Below, piece after piece: positions 1 to 6,395 of a stretch of 26,540 nt of DNA. Position 1 is the stretch's first letter; the number at the start of each line of letters is the position of its first letter. The position numbers were made by a program, and so were the translations under genes. The notes beneath the pieces were generated by a model. That model was not told the DNA's origin and did not search any database. It saw nothing but the letters and a program-made list of their open reading frames with translations. The DNA comes from Lachnospiraceae bacterium (lineage in GTDB: Bacteria > Bacillota_A > Clostridia > Lachnospirales > Lachnospiraceae), in assembly GCA_024684065.1 (NCBI GenBank), contig JAIKXO010000296.1, positions 1-26,540 of the forward strand. Reading direction: 5' to 3'.

Positions 1-1
1 T

Positions 2-9
2 AACGTATG
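2..9. repeat. left target-site duplication of the MITE
   Basis: AACGTATG directly abuts the left inverted repeat and is repeated exactly at 340-347 on the other side of the element. Confidence 0.8.
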
Positions 10-339
10 ACAATGCCATTTAGTTAAGGTTGAAAGCTGTTGATTGGATACTTCGAAGGAGACCGATATTACCCCTCAGACGAAGCAACGTGACGAAGAG
101 CTAGTCCACGAATTCCTAAGACGCATAATGAAGGATTGCAAAGCAATCCTCTTATGTGAGATTTTCAAGAAAATCTCACGCGACCCATCTTCGATGGGAA
201 TCGCTTGGAAGAGCCCTCGCGCCTAAGGAATTCGGGACGGATCTCTTCGTCACTAAAAACGCTTCTTCATTGTCTGAGGGGCAATATGGTTCCTTCTCGT
301 ATCCATAAACTATATAGCAGTTTAACTAAATGGCATTGT
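10..339. mobile_element. MITE-like non-autonomous element, 330 bp, with terminal inverted repeats
   Basis: The ends are perfect 18-bp inverted repeats (ACAATGCCATTTAGTTAA at 10-27, its complement at 322-339). The 8-bp sequence AACGTATG flanks both sides (2-9 and 340-347), which is what a target-site duplication looks like. The interior is a long imperfect palindrome: 72-81 pairs with 272-281, 90-100 with 243-253, and 110-124 with 219-233. No transposase is encoded. It is therefore best read as a miniature inverted-repeat element moved in trans by a transposase that makes 8-bp duplications; the IS family is not identifiable from the sequence alone. Because the direct repeat can be read as up to 10 bp, the duplication length is 8-10 bp. 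Confidence 0.85.
132..204. repeat. three consecutive small hairpins at the core of the MITE
   Basis: Stem 1 pairs 132-139 with 143-150 (AGGATTGC, AAA loop). Stem 2 pairs 156-166 with 169-179 (GTGAGATTTTC, AA loop). Stem 3 pairs 184-189 with 193-198 (CCCATC, TTC loop), closed by GCGA 180-183 and TCGC 201-204. With the outer arms paired, the transcript or single-stranded DNA would form a closed multi-branch structure. Confidence 0.75.
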
Positions 340-347
340 AACGTATG
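340..347. repeat. right target-site duplication of the MITE
   Basis: AACGTATG directly follows the right inverted repeat and matches positions 2-9. The pairing of an exact direct repeat with exact inverted repeats indicates a fairly recent insertion. Confidence 0.8.
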
Positions 348-529
348 AGACAGTTTTTTATTTATTCATCCTGTCATTATTATCGGCAGGCAAACGGTCA
401 GGATTAACGATTCATGGCAACATGACATGAAATGAGGCGAAAAAGTTCTGCCGTATTTCTGTTATCTTCGTATAAATATATGGATAAATTTTGAAAAGAA
501 TGCGGCACTGACATTACGAAGCTGTCATA

Positions 530-558
530 TTGTACTTTTAGTATTATAAATGTATAAT
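530..558 (+). promoter_or_regulatory. sigma-A promoter of the double-glycine peptide gene
   Basis: TTGTAC (530-535), a 17-bp spacer and a perfect TATAAT (553-558) give a predicted start near 565 and a 5' leader of about 38 nt. No other recognisable signal lies between the MITE and this promoter; 348-529 is AT-rich and otherwise appears featureless. Confidence 0.7.
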
Positions 559-602
559 ATTATCGAAGCCTCAAGCAGTCTGACACCACAGGAGGTAACA
601 AA

Positions 603-773
603 ATGAACGAAAAACTGAATGATAAAATTCTTGAAGATGATTCGCTGGAGCAGGTTAACGGAGGAGGCATCCTATCGGAAGTGGGCAAACTCATCGATCA
701 GATCGAAGATCAGATCGATGACAGGATCCAACAGACAATAGAAGAAACCGTCAAACGGCAGAATCCGTTTTGA
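603..773 (+). CDS. small double-glycine-leader peptide (bacteriocin-like or signalling precursor), 56 aa
   Basis: The start ATG has a strong GGAGG (591-595) seven bases upstream and a good promoter, so this short frame is very likely real. The N-terminus MNEKLNDKILEDDSLEQVNG followed by GG fits the double-glycine leader pattern (acidic/hydrophobic Leu-Glu-x-Val-x-Gly-Gly) that C39 peptidase ABC exporters cleave. The predicted mature part is about 34-36 residues and has regularly spaced I/L/V in a strongly amphipathic, acidic helix (ILSEVGKLIDQIEDQIDDRI, then QQTIEETVKRQNPF). It has no cysteines and no GxxxG motif, so it fits neither a lanthipeptide nor a typical class IIb two-peptide bacteriocin. 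Exporter, immunity and regulator genes are not adjacent: ylmH follows convergently. The gene appears orphan. The coding call is firm, the function is not. Confidence 0.75.
   Translation: MNEKLNDKILEDDSLEQVNGGGILSEVGKLIDQIEDQIDDRIQQTIEETVKRQNPF
696..718 (+). repeat. 12-bp internal tandem repeat in the peptide gene
   Basis: GATCAGATCGA occurs at 696-706 and 708-718, a period of four codons. It encodes successive DQIE and DQID turns of the amphipathic helix, which suggests the helix grew by codon-level duplication. Confidence 0.6.
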
Positions 774-775
774 AC

Positions 776-799
776 GGGCTCTGCCGCCGGCCTGAGCCC
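776..799. terminator. GC-rich hairpin between convergent genes
   Basis: GGGCTC (776-781) pairs with GAGCCC (794-799), with an inner GCC/GGC pair. It lies between the peptide gene and ylmH and could stop both transcripts, but neither side has a U-tract, so intrinsic termination is uncertain. Confidence 0.35.
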
Positions 800-1593
800 T
801 ACCGGTAAACACTTACAAGAGCCGATATCCTGCCTTTTCTTGTAGTACCTTCCTGCCCGGCATAGACAAATTTCCCTTTTGAACGTACAGATACTCTGTC
901 TTTGTCCTTCAGAACCTTCCCCGGATCAGTTATCTCCCTGCCGTTTACAGACATAAGTCCTGTGCGTATAAGCTCCTGTGAAGCGCTCCGCGACAGATGA
1001 AAGACCGCTCCCAGAATAAGATCCGCCCTTTCGGATGCGATATTGATATGGACCTCCTCAAATTCAGGCTCTATATCACAGCATCGGAAAGGAATTCTCT
1101 CACAGATGACCGTCGTATGTCTGACCCTGACCAGATCCTTTTCTATAACGGGGAGCGCTGAAGTCAGAACAGCAACAGCCGCATATTCCGAAGAGCAGAT
1201 GATATCACCGATAACATCCCGTTCCATTCCGAGATTCATTATCGCCCCCAGATAGTCCCTGTGGGTAAGTTCATCGGAAAACCTCGCATTAACCGGCCTT
1301 ACGGCGAGACAGGAAAGCAGGCCGTTATCAACTGCATCCTGCTTAAGTAAAAAGCTGTCTTTCGTCATATAAGACGGAAGAAAGCAGGCGATACATCTTT
1401 CCGCATCCCGAAAACCGCCAAACAAAAGGTATTCCGATTCCCTGATACGTATACCCTCCTTCTGGCCTAACGCTCTGAGCGTGTCCAAAAGATCCGCCTG
1501 CTCCGATACGGATAAAAATCCTGTATGTGTAAGGTGATCATTCTGCCTGGCTCTCAGATATAATTCTCTTATTCTTCCTGTTTGAAAATCCAT
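799..1593 (-). CDS. ylmH: YlmH family S4-domain RNA-binding protein
   Basis: The 264-residue protein has the two-part YlmH layout. The N-terminal domain contains the family signature ELTHRDYLGAIMNLG followed by MERDVIGDI (about 109-131). The C-terminal S4 RNA-binding domain (about 190-245) contains SRSASQELIRTGLMSVNG. In Bacillus, YlmH works on stalled large ribosomal subunits in ribosome-associated quality control; that role is transferred from the family. In many Firmicutes the gene lies in the sepF-ylmG-ylmH-divIVA cell-division cluster, whereas here it stands alone, convergent with the peptide gene. The ATG has no clear Shine-Dalgarno sequence. The 161 bases upstream (1594-1754) are AT-rich and hold no other gene. 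Confidence 0.88.
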   Translation of the reverse strand: MDFQTGRIRELYLRARQNDHLTHTGFLSVSEQADLLDTLRALGQKEGIRIRESEYLLFGGFRDAERCIACFLPSYMTKDSFLLKQDAVDNGLLSCLAVRPVNARFSDELTHRDYLGAIMNLGMERDVIGDIICSSEYAAVAVLTSALPVIEKDLVRVRHTTVICERIPFRCCDIEPEFEEVHINIASERADLILGAVFHLSRSASQELIRTGLMSVNGREITDPGKVLKDKDRVSVRSKGKFVYAGQEGTTRKGRISALVSVYR

Positions 1594-1754
1594 ATCGCTG
1601 TATTAATCAATATTAATTTATATATACGGTTTCCGATGTACCTGCTATATAATGAGCGGATCCGCATTTCCCATGATCATAAACGGCAGTTAATAGCATT
1701 CACAGGCATAACTTCTGGGCAAAAGCAGAACTGTCTCCCGCGCACCTTAGCATT

Positions 1755-2501
1755 TCAGCCCTGTTCTTCCAGGAACGCTTTCAGCCGTCCGGCATAAGCG
1801 GCGGGATGCTCGTGCAGCATCTGTCCATGTCCCATGCCCTTAAATACTCTCTTTTTCATCCGGGGAAGATGCTTCTTAAGCAATCTTGCGCTCTTTACCG
1901 GATAAGGTTCATACTCTCCATGCCAGAACGCCACCGGACCTCTGTAGTTATCAAGGCTGTCCCTTATTTCATATCTGTAGATCGACCTGCAGACATTTCC
2001 GATAGTTTTTAACGATACGCCGCTGTATATCGTATCAAGGATCCTGTTATTTCCCTTTCCCATAACAAGCTCCACCATTACCTTTGGGATATGGATATCC
2101 TTTTTCAGACACCAGATAGCTGCCTGAAACAGTAACGTATAAGGGCAGGTAAGAATGCCCATCTTTATCACATAAGCCGCATCCATTACCGCCCTTTCCA
2201 CCTCTATGTTCCCCCTGCTGATCAGTTCGGTGACTATCGTCCCGCCGAGAGAATAACCAAGCAATCCCGAAAGTTTCCCGTCAAGGTTTTTTTGAACATA
2301 CTTCTCGATCTTTATGCTTGAGTCGGTGACTGAAACAAAGTCCCCGCTTCCCTGTCTGGAATGCCCATCAAGTTCGCATACTATCACATAATAATCACAG
2401 AGAAATTCAAGCAGAGGATCAAAGAGGTCCGCAGTATTTGCCATGCCGTGTATCAGCATCAGCGGCTTATTCGTTTTTTTTCCATGTGTCAGAAATCTCA
2501 A
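1755..2501 (-). CDS. alpha/beta hydrolase (small esterase/lipase-like)
   Basis: The 248-residue protein begins with a TTG codon: an in-frame TAG lies immediately upstream and a CGGAG sits about nine bases before it. An HG oxyanion motif (LMLIHGMAN, about 14-22) and the nucleophile elbow GYSLGG (Ser84) define the fold, and His225 in GMGHGQ is the likely catalytic base. The usual catalytic Asp is replaced by acidic residues in HGEYEPYP; Glu198 sits where Asp is expected. The residues between Ser84 and the acid form a cap rich in hydrophobics. No signal peptide is visible, so a cytoplasmic enzyme is likely. It is the last gene of the esterase unit, 36 bp after the preceding gene. The substrate is unknown. 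Confidence 0.8.
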   Translation of the reverse strand: MRFLTHGKKTNKPLMLIHGMANTADLFDPLLEFLCDYYVIVCELDGHSRQGSGDFVSVTDSSIKIEKYVQKNLDGKLSGLLGYSLGGTIVTELISRGNIEVERAVMDAAYVIKMGILTCPYTLLFQAAIWCLKKDIHIPKVMVELVMGKGNNRILDTIYSGVSLKTIGNVCRSIYRYEIRDSLDNYRGPVAFWHGEYEPYPVKSARLLKKHLPRMKKRVFKGMGHGQMLHEHPAAYAGRLKAFLEEQG

Positions 2502-2537
2502 CTATAGTGTCTCCGTTACCGTATTCCGGCAATTTTA

Positions 2538-3335
2538 TCACTCTGTAAGTTCTTTTCCGAATACCCTGAGCTGGGTAAGAGCGGCAAACGGGGAAGCATC
2601 GGTTTCATCCCTCTTAAGCCGTCCAAGAGAGATCCATTCAGATACTACAGGCTCTTCAAAAATGAATGACTGGCTTTTCCCCGTCTTTTCAAACTCAAGC
2701 TCTCGCTCAGTCCCGTCATCAAAGCTTACTACTCCGCTTTTCCAGCAGGTGTCATGCGGAAAGTCGGCGCGGAGGCAGACACAGAACTCTTCTATAAGAA
2801 CCTTCCTGCCAAACCAAAGATCGATATGGGCATCGGGATCCCCGCCGTTTCCCCAGGAAGTATAAGGCCAGATACCGTGTCCGGAGGGTATTATCATCCC
2901 GTCTATCGCATTCCTTGCCGCAAATATGTCCTCCCCCCTTGTTTCAACGCTGGCGGTGCAATGCGGATATACCTCGCTTTCGCCTCTTACGTCGAGAGGA
3001 TTCTCGCTGAGCAGCCCGGTCGGATTGCCTTCCGTATACATGGCTGTCAGCATATGGCTGATCCCCGTAAATGCTTCCGGAGGATAAGGTTCCTTGGCCC
3101 TTCCGAAAGGGATCGAAAACCTGAACAGGCCGGACTTAAGATATACCGCGGCCGGACTCAAAAGGGCATCTGTCTGTATCCTTACAAAGGATTCCTTCTC
3201 AGCCTCCACTATGACAGTATCCCCGGGCTCGTAGCTTCCGTACCAGACGATCTCACAGTGCCCGTTTCCTGACGCTTCCTGCCTGATCTCTCCGGCGCTG
3301 TTGCATATTTTTATTGAAATTTTCTCTTTTTTCAC
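2538..3335 (-). CDS. hypothetical protein with discoidin (F5/8 type C)-like C-terminal beta-sandwich
   Basis: It starts at GTG with a strong AAAGGAGG five bases upstream. I do not recognise a named family for the whole 265-residue protein. The N-terminal half (1-110) is beta-rich, with a run resembling adhesin or CBM scaffolds. The C-terminal half (about 120-262) has features seen in F5/8 type C domains: NAIDG, a Trp-rich loop (IWPYTSWGNGGDPDAHIDLWF), an edge strand on hydrophobics, and a terminal LTQLRVFGKE strand. There is no signal peptide, which is unusual for a carbohydrate-binding module and suggests cytoplasmic sugar sensing or binding. It lies between two hydrolases, downstream of a feruloyl-esterase homologue, so a link to plant-polysaccharide breakdown is plausible but inferred. 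Confidence 0.65.
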   Translation of the reverse strand: MKKEKISIKICNSAGEIRQEASGNGHCEIVWYGSYEPGDTVIVEAEKESFVRIQTDALLSPAAVYLKSGLFRFSIPFGRAKEPYPPEAFTGISHMLTAMYTEGNPTGLLSENPLDVRGESEVYPHCTASVETRGEDIFAARNAIDGMIIPSGHGIWPYTSWGNGGDPDAHIDLWFGRKVLIEEFCVCLRADFPHDTCWKSGVVSFDDGTERELEFEKTGKSQSFIFEEPVVSEWISLGRLKRDETDASPFAALTQLRVFGKELTE

Positions 3336-3379
3336 GTACTCCTCCTTTGACGCCCTGCAGTGTGCATCACCTTACAGTT

Positions 3380-3400
3380 AACGCACGTATTTTGTGCGTT
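3380..3400 (-). terminator. hairpin downstream of the feruloyl esterase gene
   Basis: AACGCAC (3380-3386) pairs with GTGCGTT (3394-3400) around a 7-nt loop, just after the esterase stop. There is no U-run on the minus strand, so it may be an intercistronic stem or a weak terminator rather than a full stop. Confidence 0.35.
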
Positions 3401-3409
3401 TATCACAAA

Positions 3410-4159
3410 TCATTGTTCAAGCATTTTTTTGAAAAAACTTCTGAGCGCCTCTGACACCTCCTCCAAATGTCCGACATAACAATGATCTGCCCCGTGTATC
3501 GTAACAAGTGCTGCATTCTTATAAAGCTTAGCTGCTTTCTCTCCGTAAAAATACGGAACCGCTTCATCATCATCTCCGTGCACGATGAGAACGGGGCCCT
3601 CATACCTTGCGATCTCATCTTCAACATGTATGGTCTGAGCGACACGAATATAGTCTCCGTTAAGCTCCCATTCCTCGGAAACCAGCTTCTCCGGTATGTG
3701 CTTAGGGTCATAGGAAGCGCCAAGCAAGGTTCCTTCCCTGGATAATTCAGGTATCATGCACGCAGGCGACAGCGGTATGATCGCCTTGAAGTAATTTTCA
3801 CACATCCCGCCTATCATCATTGTCAAAAGACCTCCCTGGGAATGTCCGCACAGATAGAGATCGGTGACAAAATCCAGAGTTTTTGCATAATGCACCGCCG
3901 CAAGAGCATTTGTTACCCATTTATAGAGGGTATGGTTTTTAAACTCGCCGTCACTTCCTCCATGGCCATACATTTCAACACGCAGCACCGAGACGCCTGC
4001 ATCATTGATCGCTTTTTGCGCCGCTATGATATGATCTTCTTCCATGTGGCCCGTAAAGCCATGGATAAGAATGCAAAGAGGGCCTTTTTGTGCCCCTTCC
4101 GGGCGATCCAGCTTTGCATGAAGACGAATGCCGTCACTGTCAATATAAAATTCCTTCAT
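3410..4159 (-). CDS. alpha/beta hydrolase, feruloyl/cinnamoyl esterase (Est1E-like)
   Basis: From memory, the 249-residue sequence matches the Butyrivibrio proteoclasticus feruloyl esterase Est1E along its length: the IHGFTGH oxyanion region, MYGHG-SDG, GHSQGG with nucleophile Ser107, PLSPA, RVAQTI-VED, VHGDDDEAVP with catalytic Asp198, and DHCY with His226. Est1E-type enzymes release ferulic and coumaric acids from arabinoxylan fragments; no signal peptide is seen, so the substrate would be imported oligosaccharide. The ATG at 4159 follows AAGGAGG by eight bases. An in-frame ATG at 4210 is less likely because it lies inside the upstream hairpin repeat. It heads a unit with the discoidin-like protein and the second hydrolase. 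Confidence 0.85.
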   Translation of the reverse strand: MKEFYIDSDGIRLHAKLDRPEGAQKGPLCILIHGFTGHMEEDHIIAAQKAINDAGVSVLRVEMYGHGGSDGEFKNHTLYKWVTNALAAVHYAKTLDFVTDLYLCGHSQGGLLTMMIGGMCENYFKAIIPLSPACMIPELSREGTLLGASYDPKHIPEKLVSEEWELNGDYIRVAQTIHVEDEIARYEGPVLIVHGDDDEAVPYFYGEKAAKLYKNAALVTIHGADHCYVGHLEEVSEALRSFFKKMLEQ

Positions 4160-4168
4160 CTGAAATAC

Positions 4169-4215
4169 CTCCTTAGTGAAAGGGGTTTTTGCCCCTGAAA
4201 TATCTGACATACCCT
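4169..4215 (-). repeat. 5'-UTR hairpin element, copy 1
   Basis: On the minus strand this reads TATGTCAGATATTTCAGGGG, then CAAAAA, CCCCT, TTCACTAAGGAG, and runs directly into the esterase ribosome binding site. The stem (4181-4196) lies just upstream of the Shine-Dalgarno sequence. Related copies lie at 4231-4276 and 25257-25305. Confidence 0.7.
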
Positions 4216-4230
4216 CGTCAGAGTCGAGGG
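4212..4230. repeat. small hairpin between hairpin-element copies
   Basis: CCCTCG (4212-4217) pairs with CGAGGG (4225-4230) around a 7-nt loop and separates the two tandem copies. Confidence 0.5.
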
Positions 4231-4276
4231 CTCCTTAGTGAAAGGGATTTTTGCTCCCAAAATATCCGACATATCC
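4231..4276 (-). repeat. 5'-UTR hairpin element, copy 2
   Basis: This is a tandem copy 62 bp from copy 1. CTCCTTAGTGAAAGGG is identical to copy 1 apart from the last positions of the stem. The stem carries a paired change (minus strand GGGA with TCCC instead of GGGG with CCCC), so pairing is kept. Confidence 0.7.
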
Positions 4277-4378
4277 TCCGGACTCTAAATAGCCGGGGCC
4301 CGGAAAGTCCTGTGGGTTATCCTTTTAACCGGTCATGCTGCAAACCTTTCTTTGAATCTTCCGGCCTCATACAAAAGC

Positions 4379-4407
4379 ATCGTACCATATACATCTGTTG
4401 TTTTCAA
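4379..4407 (-). promoter_or_regulatory. promoter of the esterase unit
   Basis: On the minus strand, TTGAAA (4402-4407), a 17-bp spacer and TACGAT (4379-4384) give a start near 4372 and a leader of roughly 210 nt. The leader contains both hairpin-element copies plus a GGACT/AGTCC-closed GC-rich region (4280-4310). The whole 4160-4475 stretch is the leader plus two divergent promoters. Confidence 0.5.
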
Positions 4408-4440
4408 TGACAATCCGGAGCATGGTTTAATCAATAATCA

Positions 4441-4469
4441 TTGACATCTTCAAACGTTAGTTCGATAAT
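4441..4469 (+). promoter_or_regulatory. sigma-A promoter of the Y-family polymerase gene
   Basis: A perfect TTGACA (4441-4446), a 17-bp spacer and GATAAT (4464-4469) predict transcription starting at about 4476, the A of the start codon. Confidence 0.8.
4451..4464 (+). promoter_or_regulatory. LexA (SOS) box in the polymerase promoter
   Basis: CAAACGTTAGTTCG is a CGAAC-N4-GTTTG palindrome when read on the minus strand, one base off the Gram-positive LexA consensus CGAAC-N4-GTTCG. It fills the spacer between the -35 and -10 boxes, where a bound repressor would block RNA polymerase. Confidence 0.75.
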
Positions 4470-4475
4470 ATTGAT

Positions 4476-5975
4476 ATGGCTGAACAGACAGTAAACCCGG
4501 ACAACAGAACATATCTGGCAATAGACCTTAAATCGTTCTATGCAAGCGTAGAATGCATCGAGCGCGATCTGGACCCCCTTGACACGAACCTGGTCGTTGC
4601 CGATCCCACAAGAACGGAAAAGACGATATGCCTTGCGGTATCTCCCGGTCTTAAGTCCTACGGGATTCCCGGCAGGCCGAGACTGTTTGAAGTAATACAG
4701 AAGGTAAAAACTCTGAACGCCATACGAAAGAGCCATGCTCGGGAAGGGACTTTCACCGGAAAATCCTGCTGTGTCTCAGAGCTGTCAGAAGATCCGTCCC
4801 TGGAACTTGACTATTTAGTCGCTCCGCCTCAGATGGCGCTGTATATGCGCTACAGTACGGACATCTATAAGATATACTTAAAATATATTGCACCGGAAGA
4901 TATACATGTATACTCCTGCGATGAAGTGTTCATGGACATAACCGGATACCTTGCCACCTATAGTATGTCTCCGCACGACCTTGCAATGATGATGATCCGC
5001 GAGATCCTTAAGACTACAGGGATCACCGCTACAGCCGGCATAGGCACCAATCTGTTTTTGTGCAAAGCCGCCATGGATATCGTGGCAAAGCATATTCCTG
5101 CGGACGAGAACGGAGTAAGGATAGCGCAGCTTGATGAAAGATCCTTCCGCGAAAAGCTCTGGAACTATACTCCCCTTACCGATTTCTGGCGTATTGGCTC
5201 AGCCACGGCAAAAAAGCTTAATCAGCACGGACTTTACACGCTTGGCCAGGTTGCCAGAGAATCTGAAAAAAACGAGGATCTCTTTTATAAGCTTTTCGGG
5301 GTAAATGCGGAGCTGCTTATAGATCACGCCTGGGGCTGGGAACCGGTGGCCATCGATCATATAAAGCAGTACAGGCCTGAAATGAACAGTTTAACTTCCG
5401 GGCAGGTTCTGATGCGCCCATATGGCTATGACGAGGCCCGGGTCGTCGTACGGGAAATGGCCGATGCCCTGGCACTTGACCTTGTCTCGAAAGGCCTCCT
5501 GACAGACCAGCTGGTATTAACAGTCAGCTACGAAAGCCTGAAAGAGGGAAATGACTATAGCGGCGAGACTCATCTGAACCGTTACGGGAAGCTTACTCCG
5601 AAGCATGCTCACGGGACTGCCAATCTGAACCGGATGACCGCCTCCTCGGCTCTTATGATCGAAGCGGCGATGGATATATATTCCCGGACAGTTGATCCAA
5701 AGCTTAAAATACGCCACATAAACATCTCAGCCTGCAGGGTCGTTCCCGAAGCGGAAGCAAAAGCGGAGCCTGAATACGAACAGCTGAACCTTTTTACGGA
5801 CTATGGGAAAACTGAGCGAGAAGAGAAAGAGCTTGAAAAAGAAAAGGCGCTGCAAAAAGCAGAAATAGAGATAAGGGAACGTTTCGGAAAAAACGCTATC
5901 ATAAAAGGTACAAGCCTCAGGCAAGGGGCAACAGGTATTGAAAGAAATGCCCAGATAGGAGGCCACAGAGCTTGA
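4476..5975 (+). CDS. Y-family DNA polymerase (UvrX/UmuC/DinB-like translesion polymerase)
   Basis: The 499-residue protein has the Y-family palm with metal ligands Asp17 (AIDLKSFYASVE) and Asp149-Glu150 (YSCDEVFMD), a helix-hairpin-helix thumb near 235-260 and a little-finger domain after about 300. A textbook beta-clamp motif, QLNLF, is at 436-440. It is followed by a Glu/Lys-rich helix and a basic tail, a C-terminal extension beyond the usual 350-420 residues. It should perform error-prone synthesis across damage, recruited through the sliding clamp. The conserved core begins 13 residues after the ATG, so the start cannot be much later; no Shine-Dalgarno sequence precedes it. The LexA-boxed promoter and the YolD-like partner (4-nt overlap) match the uvrX-yolD arrangement of Bacillus and its phages. 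Confidence 0.92.
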   Translation: MAEQTVNPDNRTYLAIDLKSFYASVECIERDLDPLDTNLVVADPTRTEKTICLAVSPGLKSYGIPGRPRLFEVIQKVKTLNAIRKSHAREGTFTGKSCCVSELSEDPSLELDYLVAPPQMALYMRYSTDIYKIYLKYIAPEDIHVYSCDEVFMDITGYLATYSMSPHDLAMMMIREILKTTGITATAGIGTNLFLCKAAMDIVAKHIPADENGVRIAQLDERSFREKLWNYTPLTDFWRIGSATAKKLNQHGLYTLGQVARESEKNEDLFYKLFGVNAELLIDHAWGWEPVAIDHIKQYRPEMNSLTSGQVLMRPYGYDEARVVVREMADALALDLVSKGLLTDQLVLTVSYESLKEGNDYSGETHLNRYGKLTPKHAHGTANLNRMTASSALMIEAAMDIYSRTVDPKLKIRHINISACRVVPEAEAKAEPEYEQLNLFTDYGKTEREEKELEKEKALQKAEIEIRERFGKNAIIKGTSLRQGATGIERNAQIGGHRA

Positions 5976-6391
5976 GAACAGACGATTACAGCGATATCAT
6001 CGATCATCCGCACTATCAGTCGAAAAAACGGCCGCATATGTCACTTCATGACCGGGCAGCCCAGTTTTCACCCTTTTCAGCCCTCACGGGCTATGATTCC
6101 ATGGTAAAAGAGGCGGGACGGATAACAGACAGACAGATCTTCCCTGACGAGGATGCCCTTACGGAGCTTAACGAAAAACTGACGGAATTATCTGGAAAGA
6201 TCGATGACAGGCCTGAAATATGCATAACATGTTTTATCCCGGATGATAAGAAGGACGGCGGATCTTATACCGAAATCACCGGGAGATTAAAGAAGATAGA
6301 CGAATATGAACGATACGTCATCCTTACAGACGGAAAAGCGATCCCCATAAATACCATTATAGATATCTCGGAAAGGAACTGTATTTACTAA
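5972..6391 (+). CDS. YolD-like family protein
   Basis: The 139-residue protein carries the YolD-like signature SLHDRAAQFSPFSALTGYD near residues 24-42, followed by a charged helix (about 60-80) and a beta-rich C-terminus ending ISERNCIY. YolD-like proteins are encoded beside Y-family polymerases and are thought to regulate or assist them, by analogy with UmuD/UmuC; the exact activity is not settled. It begins at TTG, overlapping the polymerase TGA as TTGA, with AGGAGG (5957-5962) nine bases upstream inside the polymerase gene, so it is translationally coupled and SOS-regulated with it. Its stop is only 4 bp from the stop of the convergent recD2 gene. Confidence 0.88.
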   Translation: MRTDDYSDIIDHPHYQSKKRPHMSLHDRAAQFSPFSALTGYDSMVKEAGRITDRQIFPDEDALTELNEKLTELSGKIDDRPEICITCFIPDDKKDGGSYTEITGRLKKIDEYERYVILTDGKAIPINTIIDISERNCIY

Positions 6392-6395
6392 ACAT

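Noticed and set aside
44..226. 60-residue open frame on the plus strand
   Set aside because: It lies wholly inside the palindromic MITE, has no ribosome site, and its sequence follows from the hairpin arms.
4160..4210. 17-residue N-terminal extension of the feruloyl esterase, or a leader peptide (MSDI-GAK-PF)
   Set aside because: It is encoded by the hairpin element; substitutions between copies preserve the stem better than the peptide, and a strong ribosome site serves the later ATG.
4160..4372. Metabolite riboswitch in the long esterase leader
   Set aside because: The leader is long and structured, but I could not match any known class of riboswitch core.
5801..6037. Minus-strand frames across the polymerase tail and yolD
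   Set aside because: They are low-complexity shadows of the Glu/Lys-rich plus-strand coding sequence, with no ribosome sites.
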